In this document: positions 42,264-49,839 of the stretch, piece by piece | Layout: every line of letters starts with the position of its first letter | Position numbering within the stretch: the first letter of the stretch is position 1 | From: Planctomycetota bacterium | GTDB lineage: Bacteria > Planctomycetota > UBA8742 > UBA2392 | Direction: 5' to 3' | Assembly: GCA_020638675.1 (NCBI GenBank) | Contig: JACKID010000001.1 | Coordinates: 2,170,001-2,234,000, forward strand | Length of the DNA: 64,000 bases | Notes under the pieces: model-generated | Told to the model about the DNA's origin: nothing | Seen by the model: only the letters and a program-made list of their open reading frames with translations | Database searches by the model: none | Position numbers and translations under genes: made by a program

Positions 42264-42563
42264 CTACAGCGCGGCCGCCAGTTCGGTTGCAAACAGTTTG
42301 GCGTCGAGCCCGCCTCGATGATAGCCGCGCACCCACGTCGTGCCGTTTACCAGCATGAATGGAACGCCGCGTTTGCCGGTTTCACGCTCCAGTTTCTCGG
42401 CTGCGCCGTCCACCTTGCTGATGTTGACGGTCTCATAGGCGACGGCGTTTGCGTCCAGCAGCTTCTTGAGCCGCACGCAGTCGTAGCAGAACGTTGAGAC
42501 ATACATCTGCAGCGTGGCGCCCTGCAGGCGGTCTCGCATGTCGTGGAACAGGTCCTCTGTCAT
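42264..42563 (-). CDS. Glutaredoxin-like redox protein
   Basis: This 99-residue thioredoxin-fold protein has the active site FCYDC (CxxC) in YVSTFCYDCVRLKKLL, followed by the cis-proline loop RGVPFMLVNG. It would reduce disulfides or act as a mycoredoxin-like transfer protein in the cytoplasm. The start is ATG 42563 (MTEDLFHDMRDRL); a far longer frame upstream is antisense to nnrE and not real. It sits 17 bases upstream of the thioesterase gene on the same strand and is divergent from nnrE. Confidence 0.82.
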   Translation of the reverse strand: MTEDLFHDMRDRLQGATLQMYVSTFCYDCVRLKKLLDANAVAYETVNISKVDGAAEKLERETGKRGVPFMLVNGTTWVRGYHRGGLDAKLFATELAAAL

Positions 42564-42633
42564 CAGCTTCTCATTGCCTTGGCATACCTGCCAGCGTGCT
42601 TGTCGCAGCGGTTGCCGCTTATAGGCTAGCTTC

Positions 42634-43443
42634 ATGGCTGTTGCAAAGACACTGACCCGTGAGCAGGTGCGCGAGCTGGACCGGCGCGCGATCGAGGAAT
42701 TCGGCATCCCCTCGATGCTGCTGATGGAAAACGCGGCGCGCGCCTGCACCGACGAAGCCGAGCGCATCCTGCGTATCGACGGTGTCGGCAAGGCCATGGC
42801 ACGCCTGCGCCAGCCCGGCAGCAAAGACGACATACCGCGCACGATGGAAGAGCTCGAGCGCTGGAAGGACAAGCTGCACAAGGCCGACACTCCGCCCGTG
42901 ATTCTGTGTGGCCCCGGGAACAATGGCGGCGACGGGCTCGCGATCGCGCGCACACTGCACAATCGCGGCCACGCGGTTTGCGTCTACTACGTCGGCGACC
43001 CGGCATCGCTGGCGACCGCCGGGCCTGACGTGGCGCTGAACGCGAAGCTGCTGGGCGGGCTGGGGGTACAGATCCAGGAGTTGCGCAGCCGGGAGCAGTT
43101 GAAAGCCGCGTGGAAGACACTGAACGAGGCGCCTCTGATCATTGACGCGCTGTTCGGCACGGGACTGGACCGGGTGATAGAAGACCCGTTCCGCGCGGTC
43201 ATCGAGGCCGCCAACGACGCCGACACGCCGAAGCTGGCCGTGGACATCCCGAGCGGGCTGGATGCAAACACCGGCGATATTCTGGGCGTCGCGATCCGTG
43301 CCGAGTGCACCGTCACGTTCGTTGCCGAAAAGGCAGGCTTCAAGGAGGCCGCCGGCCCCGCGTTCTGCGGGCAGGTGACCGTGGCCGAAATCGGCATCCC
43401 CCGCGAATACATTGAGCAGGCCTACGCGGCCGCCCAGGGCTAG
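42634..43443 (+). CDS. nnrE: NAD(P)H-hydrate epimerase
   Basis: This repair enzyme epimerises the hydrated S/R forms of NAD(P)H. The 269-residue protein is the YjeF N-terminal domain alone: MENAARA (31-37), CGPGNNGGDGLAIA (about 92-105) and DIPSGLDANTG (about 203-213) are present. The dehydratase half (NnrD), often fused in bacteria, is absent, so it must be elsewhere or lacking. An insertion of about 40 residues (LRIDGVGKAMARLRQPGSKD and on) precedes the GPGNNGGD loop compared with common forms. A terminator follows the stop. Confidence 0.9.
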   Translation: MAVAKTLTREQVRELDRRAIEEFGIPSMLLMENAARACTDEAERILRIDGVGKAMARLRQPGSKDDIPRTMEELERWKDKLHKADTPPVILCGPGNNGGDGLAIARTLHNRGHAVCVYYVGDPASLATAGPDVALNAKLLGGLGVQIQELRSREQLKAAWKTLNEAPLIIDALFGTGLDRVIEDPFRAVIEAANDADTPKLAVDIPSGLDANTGDILGVAIRAECTVTFVAEKAGFKEAAGPAFCGQVTVAEIGIPREYIEQAYAAAQG

Positions 43444-43453
43444 CTGCAACGCA

Positions 43454-43479
43454 AAACCCCCGCTGCTTGGCGGGGGTTT
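43454..43479 (+). terminator. Terminator after nnrE
   Basis: AAACCCCCGC (43454-43463) pairs with GCGGGGGTTT (43470-43479) around a six-base loop, 10 bases after the nnrE stop. It lies between convergent genes, so it could serve both. Confidence 0.7.
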
Positions 43480-43502
43480 GCGCCTGCTGCTGTCTTGGGA
43501 AG

Positions 43503-44267
43503 CTATTCGTTGAGCTTCTGCGGAATGCTGGTCATGTACTTCTTGGCGGTGGCGTTGTCGATCAAGCCCGGCGTCTGCTTGACGTCGTACAGCGTCGCCT
43601 TCGCGCCCTGAACGATGTTGGACAGGCGGCTCTTTTCGTCGCTGGTCAGGCTCTTTTTCCGCGCGGCCGTCACCTTGTCGCCGAGCGTGTCGAGCGCCTT
43701 CAGTACCTTTACCGCCGCGTCGACGCGCTTCTTTGTGTCGCTGCTTTCGCGAGCCTCGCCATATTCGAAGCGCGCGGAAGTCACGGAGTCATCGGCCGCC
43801 TTCACGTCTGAGAGATTGTCGACGGCGGGCTTGCTGCTCTTGCCGGTGAGGTCGATGCCGACGTCCACCTTGCCGAGCTGCTTCTCGATCTCCTTGGCGA
43901 CGTCCTTCACGTCCGTCTTGGCCTCTTTGGCCTTGCGCGCTACCTCGGCCTCGGCGGTGATGCGCTTCTTGAATGACTCATACACCTGGTCGCGGCTCTT
44001 CCTGAGCTGGTCGTACAGCACCGTGCGGCGCTCCTCGGGCAGCTCGGCCATCTCCGCGGCGACTTCCTTTTCGAAGGTAATCCGCGCCGGCAACTCCGCC
44101 ACGACTTCGGTACGGCGATCGGACGGGACCGCCCGGAAGTCTTCCTTGACCGACCAGAACTCGCCCATCAGCTCGCTGTTCGTGGCGTAGATGTAGCCCA
44201 CGCTCGCGGTCATCAAGACGCCGATCACGGCGAACACGTACACTCCGGCCTTCATCAACTTGCCCAT
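43503..44267 (-). CDS. Hypothetical coiled-coil membrane-anchored protein
   Basis: This 254-residue protein has an N-terminal membrane helix (AGVYVFAVIGVLMTASVGYIY) and a highly charged helical remainder rich in Lys, Glu and Ala (KSRDQVYESFKKRITAEAEV), likely coiled coil in the periplasm. AGGAAACG lies ahead of the ATG. I recognise no family. It lies downstream of the acidic membrane protein gene at 44384, with a hairpin between them. A structural or stator-like role is only a guess. Confidence 0.7.
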   Translation of the reverse strand: MGKLMKAGVYVFAVIGVLMTASVGYIYATNSELMGEFWSVKEDFRAVPSDRRTEVVAELPARITFEKEVAAEMAELPEERRTVLYDQLRKSRDQVYESFKKRITAEAEVARKAKEAKTDVKDVAKEIEKQLGKVDVGIDLTGKSSKPAVDNLSDVKAADDSVTSARFEYGEARESSDTKKRVDAAVKVLKALDTLGDKVTAARKKSLTSDEKSRLSNIVQGAKATLYDVKQTPGLIDNATAKKYMTSIPQKLNE

Positions 44268-44339
44268 GGTCGTTTCCTGTTCTCGAGTCCACCCGCATTA
44301 GCCAAACAGATGCCGCCGCGCGGTGCAACGCAAATGCAA

Positions 44340-44363
44340 AGCGGGGGGCCTGCGCCCCCCGCT
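44340..44363 (-). terminator. Terminator after the acidic membrane protein gene
   Basis: AGCGGGGGGC (44340-44349) pairs perfectly with GCCCCCCGCT (44354-44363) around CTGC. On the minus strand it follows the stop at 44384 and leads into a partly T-rich stretch. Confidence 0.7.
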
Positions 44364-44383
44364 CATTTGTGTGTATCCGGCTG

Positions 44384-45379
44384 CTATCCGCCGTTTGCCT
44401 TCAGGAATGCTTCCCACATCTTCTCCTGGCCGGTGGTGTAGTCCGGGCCATCGACGAAGTCGATGTCTTCCTGGGCGAACTCCTTCTTGGACGTCTCAAG
44501 CTCCCACTTGTTCTTGTACTCGCCGAACACCTTGTCGGCCCATTCCTGCGACTCGTGGACCTTCTGCGCCGTCAGGTCGTACTTGAGGATGTCCGTCTTG
44601 AACTTGTTGACGTTCGTCGACTTGGCGTCGATCTTTGACGATGCCGCCTGGAACGTGCGAATCGCGTCGTTCTTCAGCTCGTCATCATTCAGCATCGACA
44701 GGTCATCCTTGCTGCGGATGTTGATCGCGAAGAAGTCGACCTTGCTTTCGCCGAAGTGGAAGCGGAACAGGTCCGCCGCGTACTTGGCCTTATAGTAGTG
44801 CTTGATCGTGTCGGCCCAGGCGGCTTCAAGCTCTTCGGACGGGGTCGTCGCCTCGCTCTTGAGCGCCTTGGCCTTTTCGTACGACGCGTCGAATTCAAGC
44901 ACGGACGTCCAGTAGAAGTCCCATGCCTTGCTGCCATCCATCTGGCCCATCTTGCCGACGACCGCGGTGACGAACTCACTTTCGAGTTTCTCGCGCGGCG
45001 ACTGCACGTGCTCAGGCGGAAGGCCGGTGCGGCGGTTGTTGGCCGGAACGTTCGGGTCGACCGTGTTTCCGCCGCCGCCCTTGTTCTTGTTCAGAACGTA
45101 ATCCGTGCCGACGGCGCCGAGGCCCAGCACGACGATCACGATACAGATGATCCAGATCAGCTTGGCCTGCTTCTGGGTGATCTTACCCTTGGACGGGCCC
45201 ATCGGCCTGCCCTCGTCATCCAGCGCGGGCATGGCGGATGTCTGCGGGCGTGCCGCCCCGCCGGTCGGCGGACGCTTCACCGGGCCGCCCTGGCCCGAAT
45301 TCACACGCCGAACCGCGGATTCGGATTGGACTTCTTCGTAGTCCTCAATCACATCGTCGTCGTCGTAGTCCGGAACCAC
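44384..45379 (-). CDS. Hypothetical single-pass membrane protein with acidic cytoplasmic tail
   Basis: This 331-residue protein starts with an acidic, low-complexity cytoplasmic tail (DYDDDDVIEDYEEV, then Pro/Gly/Lys-rich). One membrane helix (KLIWIICIVIVVLGLGAVG, about 74-92) is followed by a Gly/Asn linker (NKGGGGNTVDPN) and a helical periplasmic domain with many aromatic residues (WDFYWTSVLEFD; HYYKAKYAADLFRFHF). The GTG at 45379 has GAGG about eight bases upstream. It follows holA on the same strand. No family is recognised. Confidence 0.7.
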   Translation of the reverse strand: MVPDYDDDDVIEDYEEVQSESAVRRVNSGQGGPVKRPPTGGAARPQTSAMPALDDEGRPMGPSKGKITQKQAKLIWIICIVIVVLGLGAVGTDYVLNKNKGGGGNTVDPNVPANNRRTGLPPEHVQSPREKLESEFVTAVVGKMGQMDGSKAWDFYWTSVLEFDASYEKAKALKSEATTPSEELEAAWADTIKHYYKAKYAADLFRFHFGESKVDFFAINIRSKDDLSMLNDDELKNDAIRTFQAASSKIDAKSTNVNKFKTDILKYDLTAQKVHESQEWADKVFGEYKNKWELETSKKEFAQEDIDFVDGPDYTTGQEKMWEAFLKANGG

Positions 45380-45421
45380 TATTGCCTCGTTGTTGTGCCA
45401 GTGTGTCAGTCAGTGGCTATG

Positions 45422-46483
45422 CTAACGAATGAACGCCCGTTCGGTTTCCCGTTTATGTAATGTTTCGCATAACCTCGCCACCACCGACATCAGCAAATTC
45501 GCCGGGTCAGGCGAGCTGGACTTCATGCTCTCGTCCGCAGAAAGCAGTATGCCAATGGCTTCGCGAATGTCCGGGCGATCCAGGCCGCGCGCCGTCTGCA
45601 AGAATCCTGGCTTCAAGTTCTCCCTGAGCCGGGCCTTGGAGCGACTTAACGCGTCTGAAGCAGATCCTCCCTGCCGCAGTGCCAGTGCGGCGCGCCCCAG
45701 GGCTGCAACCTGCAGTCTCAGCAGCGCGAGCAAAGAGAGTACCGAGCCTATCTCCGCTTTGCCAGCCATTTTAGCGGCGTGCGCGAGCGCCTGTCGTGAG
45801 TCTCCTGCGAGAATCGCGTCACACAACGGGAAGGTGACATCGGCACCCTCGTAGCCGCAGGCGTGCGCGATGTCGTCGGCCGTCACGCGACCGTCATCGC
45901 TCAGCAACGCAAGTTTGCGCAACTCAGAATCGGCACGGGAGAGGCTGCCGCCCGTGTACTCGCGAAGCGCGGTCAGCGCGCGGTCGTCGGGCTTCAGCCC
46001 CAGTTCGCCGGCCGCGTCGGCGACGAGCTTGTTCCAGCCGCGCGTGTCCCACGGCTTGAGCTCTTCGCAGATGATGCTGGGAAAGTTCTCGCACACGCGC
46101 TTGGGCACGGTGAGGTTGCGCTGGAACGTCGCGCCGTCGAACACCAGCACGTTGCGCTTGCCCGGCTTCTCGAGGTAGCCCGCGAGTTCTTCTTTGAATC
46201 GGGTCGTCACCTCGTGGCGCGGACCCACCCGCTGGTTGAGCACGATGGCGGCGAAGTCACCGCCGAACATGCTCGCCGAGCGCAGGTCGTCCAGCAACGT
46301 TGCGATGTTGTCGTCCACCTGCACGCGGCGAAGCTCCAGGCCGCGTTGCATCAGCGAGTCACCGAGCGCGTTCAGGCAACGACGGCGAAGGAAATCCTCC
46401 GCGCCGAACACGGCGTAGACCGGCGCCTTTTCCAGCTTGTCGGGCGCCTTCAGGAAGTCGGTTGCGGGAATGGGCTTCGGCAC
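45422..46483 (-). CDS. holA: DNA polymerase III delta subunit
   Basis: HolA is the clamp-loader subunit that opens the beta clamp during replication. The protein shows the family start APVYAVFGAEDFLRRRCLNAL, the AAA+-like core (RNVLVFDGATFQRNLTVPKR), GGSLSRADSELRKLALL and a helical C-terminal collar. The frame continues about 57 codons upstream without family similarity, so I place the start at GTG 46483 (353 residues); no strong SD supports it. It lies 62 bases after the large VWA gene and is probably transcribed with it. Confidence 0.85.
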   Translation of the reverse strand: MPKPIPATDFLKAPDKLEKAPVYAVFGAEDFLRRRCLNALGDSLMQRGLELRRVQVDDNIATLLDDLRSASMFGGDFAAIVLNQRVGPRHEVTTRFKEELAGYLEKPGKRNVLVFDGATFQRNLTVPKRVCENFPSIICEELKPWDTRGWNKLVADAAGELGLKPDDRALTALREYTGGSLSRADSELRKLALLSDDGRVTADDIAHACGYEGADVTFPLCDAILAGDSRQALAHAAKMAGKAEIGSVLSLLALLRLQVAALGRAALALRQGGSASDALSRSKARLRENLKPGFLQTARGLDRPDIREAIGILLSADESMKSSSPDPANLLMSVVARLCETLHKRETERAFIR

Positions 46484-46545
46484 GGTTGGCAGGTTACAGG
46501 CTGCTGGTTTCAGGTGTGAGGGGCAAACATGTGCCTGAAATCCGG

Positions 46546-49500
46546 CTAGACCATGCGAACGAGCTTGCGGGTCAGCCACTCGCCGGCGAGCAGCAGAATC
46601 AGCAGCACCAGCAGGATCGAACGCAGCCCGAAGCGGTCCTCGTTCCGGTCCCACACCAGTGCCGTGATGCCCTTTACCTCGTTTTCACGTTCTCGCACCT
46701 CGAGTGCGGCGTCGCCGGCGTCCGTCATCAGATAGACACGCTTGCCGTCCTGATAGCCGAGGTCGGCCGTATCGGGCGGAAGTTTGCTCGCCCGTTTCTT
46801 GAGCCCGTCGAAGTCGAGCGTGAGGTTGCGCAACTCGGCAATCGGCGCGATGACCGTGTAGCGGTGCGGCGACTTGCGACTCTCTTCGTAGCCGCGCACC
46901 CAGACGTCGAACTGTCCCGGCTCGTTGGCTTCCACGACGCCTTCAAACAGGTTCGGGCTCCAGCTCACTTCTCGCAGCACTACCTTGCGAACGCTGAGCT
47001 TGCCCTGCGTGCGCGACTGCACGTCCACGATCACCTTGCGGACTTCCCCGTCTTCCTCGGTGCTGGGGAGCTCTTTCAGTTCCTTCAGCTGGTTCTGCAC
47101 GACCTCGCTGTAAATGTCGCCGAGCAGCTCGACGTAGATCTTCACGTCTTCGCTGACCTGGTACTTCGTCTTGTCCGTGTAAACGTCCACGCGCTGCTGC
47201 TTGCCGGCCAGGCGGCGGCTGGCGACAAAACGAATCGCGTTCTGCCAGAAGCGGTAGAAATAGTAGTCGCCGACGTACTCGCGCCAGTAGTGCATGTCGT
47301 CGCTGCCGAAGTACAGGCTCATGCCGTTGCCATAAGGCATCGCGGCCGTGAGCACGTCGCCTTCGCCGGTGATCGGTCCTTCGCGGGCCACACGCGACAG
47401 CGCCACGGCCGGCGCGGGCTTGATGCCGCCCGTGACCTGGTACCAGTACAGACCGTGAAGCGTGCCCTTTTCGAAATTGCCGTCTACGACCTTGCCCCAC
47501 AACTCGTCGTTCCGTTCACTGTTGCTGCTGAGGCGGTGCAGCTCATGCGCCCGCCCGGCCGGCGTCAGGCGCCAGTGCTTTTCAATCGAAGGATTGACGA
47601 GGCTTTCGTAGCCGGACGGGAAGTCCAGTTCCACGGGGTAGAGCGCGCGGGCCTTCTCGTAGTTGCCGTAGCTGCGCGGGTTGTGCGCGTTGCCTGCCAG
47701 CAGGATCAGCCCGCCGCGCTGCCGCGAGACCCACTCTTCGATCCAGTCCCAGTACTCGATGCGCCAGAAGGTGCTGGCGGGGTCGATGTCGCCGATGATG
47801 ATGACGTCGTAGTTCAGCTTGAAGAAGTCTTCCTTTTCGCGGACGACCTTGCCGTTGCCGAAGAACGGCCAGCCGAGCGGCTTTACGGTCTTCTTCACTT
47901 CCTCGTCGTAGTTTGACGTCGGCTGCGTCCACCCGTCCTGCGCGTCGAAGAAGAAGCCCTGGTACTCGAGCTTCTTGTCGCGCTTGAGCGCTTCGTTCAG
48001 CGCGCGGCCTTCCCAGCGGAAGCGCTGTTCGAGGTAAAGCACCTTGATCTTGCGGTCGATGACCTCGACGTAGTGCTCTTTCACGTTGTTGCGGTAGGTG
48101 TCTTCGTCCGGCAGGCGGTCGTCATTGAGCTTGAGGAAGTAGACGTGCTTGCCGGGCTTCTGCGGCTTGAAGCGGATCTTCACTTCCGCCAGTTCTTCGC
48201 TGCCCAGCTCGATCACCTGGTCGGCTTCGCTGCGCACGGGACGCCCGTTCAGTTCCTCATACGGGATCGGGTTGCTGACCGAATCTTCGCACAGGATGAT
48301 CTTCACCTGCTGGCCGGGCTTGCCCTCCACCGGGTCGGCGCGGTAGGCCTTGTCGGCGCGGATCTTGAGCTTCACGTCGAGGTAGTCGCCCTTCAGGATT
48401 TCGCGGTCGGCCGAGACGCTGAGCAATTCGAGGATCTTCACCGGCTTCGGGTTTCCGATGGCGACGGTCACGAGCTCAAGGTTCTGCTTGCCCTTGGGCG
48501 GCACGACTTCTTCGCGCTCTGACAGCGGCGTCGTGTCACGCCCGTCGGACAGCACCATGACCGTCGCGAGGTCATCCTCTTCCGTGTAATAGCGGCGCAC
48601 TTCGGCGAGCGCCTTGTCCAGCTCGGTCAGGCGTCCCGTCGGCGCGCGGAAGTCCAGCTCGGCGGGGTCGACTTCGAGAATCGCCTCATCGGTGAGCTGG
48701 TCGCGCCCGAACTTGGTGCTGAAGACGAAGTAGCGCACCATGGACATGCGCTGCGTCTTGTCGCCTTCCTTGCCCTTGGCCTCGATGTCCACTGCACGCT
48801 GTTTCAGCATCTCCAGCAGGTCAACGTTGCTGCCGGTGGGCACGGCCAGCTTTGCGCCCTCCGTGACGAGCTCGCAGGCGATGTCCCAGCGGCGCGGGCC
48901 TTCCGGGTGCGCGGTCTCGAGCAGGTTGTCGATCAGCGCGCGCTTCTTCTTGATTTCTGGGTCCTTCACGTCTCCGCCCAGCAGCTCGGCGAATCGCTGT
49001 TCGCGCCGCTCGATTTCCTTGAGCTTGTCGTTGAGCGCGGTTTCCAGCCGGCGCTTCTCGCCTTCGTCGATCTGGTCGTCCGGCTTGGACATCTCGGCCG
49101 AGAGTGCGGACTGCAGCAGATCGGCCTCGGCGCCCAGGCGCGCGACGTCCGCCCGCGCGGTCTGCCAGTCGCGGATCTGGAACTCCTTGCCGTGCATCTG
49201 CTTGAGACGTGCCACGAGCCGCGAGGCGCGCTCGCGCACGACCTTGCGCACGAAACTGCGCACGGCCAGCTCATCGGGTGTCAGCGTCACGAAGCCCTGG
49301 GTCGGCGGCTTGTCGATGCGAATGCCGAGCCGTTCCAGCTCGTCGCGGGTTGTCTTTACGTCGTTGGATTCGCGGTCATCCAGCACGTTGAAGACAGGGA
49401 ACTCGCGCGACTCCGCCCCCATCGACAAGGAGTCGTCGATCAGGATCGCGACCTTGCTGCCTTCCACGTAGGTTTCGGTGTCAACCAGTGACGGACCCGC

Positions 49501-49836
49501 CAGCAGCAGATACAGCAACAGCAGAACCACCATGCGGATCACGGCGAGGAAGCCGCGCGTGACGCCCGGAACCTTCTTCTTCTCGTAGATGTAGATCAGG
49601 ATGGGCAACCCGACCGCGACCGGCACGACCACCAGCGCCGTCCAGATAAGCGGCGACAGCCCGAACAGACCCGGCTCACGCGAGAAGGGCTCGAAGTTGT
49701 CCCAGCTGAAGATCGAGTCGGGCGCGAGAACGTGCAGGATGCGTTCGGGAAAGATGGCCCCGTACACGACGGTGATCACGACGAGTGCGAGCAGCACGCC
49801 GAACACCGACATCACGATTTTCAGACCCGTCGACAC
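46546..49836 (-). CDS. Large membrane VWA protein with helical insertion and glutamine-amidotransferase-like region
   Basis: This 1096-residue protein has N-terminal membrane helices (about 7-27, 64-85 and 97-115), then a von Willebrand A domain whose metal site is split. IDDSLSM gives D134/S136/S138, a long charged helical insertion runs from about 150 to 365, and APTGRLTELD with VLSDGRD (D431) completes the site. Beta-rich Ig-like repeats follow, then a class-I amidotransferase-like fold around 640-860 (YDVIIIGDIDP) without a convincing catalytic Cys-His-Glu triad. A C-terminal membrane helix (SILLVLLILLLAGEWL) ends the chain. It starts 3 bases after the BatA-type gene stop. It probably binds metal and partners in the periplasm. 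Confidence 0.85.
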   Translation of the reverse strand: MSTGLKIVMSVFGVLLALVVITVVYGAIFPERILHVLAPDSIFSWDNFEPFSREPGLFGLSPLIWTALVVVPVAVGLPILIYIYEKKKVPGVTRGFLAVIRMVVLLLLYLLLAGPSLVDTETYVEGSKVAILIDDSLSMGAESREFPVFNVLDDRESNDVKTTRDELERLGIRIDKPPTQGFVTLTPDELAVRSFVRKVVRERASRLVARLKQMHGKEFQIRDWQTARADVARLGAEADLLQSALSAEMSKPDDQIDEGEKRRLETALNDKLKEIERREQRFAELLGGDVKDPEIKKKRALIDNLLETAHPEGPRRWDIACELVTEGAKLAVPTGSNVDLLEMLKQRAVDIEAKGKEGDKTQRMSMVRYFVFSTKFGRDQLTDEAILEVDPAELDFRAPTGRLTELDKALAEVRRYYTEEDDLATVMVLSDGRDTTPLSEREEVVPPKGKQNLELVTVAIGNPKPVKILELLSVSADREILKGDYLDVKLKIRADKAYRADPVEGKPGQQVKIILCEDSVSNPIPYEELNGRPVRSEADQVIELGSEELAEVKIRFKPQKPGKHVYFLKLNDDRLPDEDTYRNNVKEHYVEVIDRKIKVLYLEQRFRWEGRALNEALKRDKKLEYQGFFFDAQDGWTQPTSNYDEEVKKTVKPLGWPFFGNGKVVREKEDFFKLNYDVIIIGDIDPASTFWRIEYWDWIEEWVSRQRGGLILLAGNAHNPRSYGNYEKARALYPVELDFPSGYESLVNPSIEKHWRLTPAGRAHELHRLSSNSERNDELWGKVVDGNFEKGTLHGLYWYQVTGGIKPAPAVALSRVAREGPITGEGDVLTAAMPYGNGMSLYFGSDDMHYWREYVGDYYFYRFWQNAIRFVASRRLAGKQQRVDVYTDKTKYQVSEDVKIYVELLGDIYSEVVQNQLKELKELPSTEEDGEVRKVIVDVQSRTQGKLSVRKVVLREVSWSPNLFEGVVEANEPGQFDVWVRGYEESRKSPHRYTVIAPIAELRNLTLDFDGLKKRASKLPPDTADLGYQDGKRVYLMTDAGDAALEVRERENEVKGITALVWDRNEDRFGLRSILLVLLILLLAGEWLTRKLVRMV

Positions 49837-49839
49837 TCG

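Noticed and set aside
42564..42962. Upstream extension of the glutaredoxin frame
   Set aside because: It is antisense to nnrE, and glutaredoxin similarity starts only at 42563.
46300..47916. A 538-residue open frame on the plus strand
   Set aside because: It is antisense to holA and the large VWA gene, both with recognisable domains. Long antisense frames are common in GC-rich DNA.
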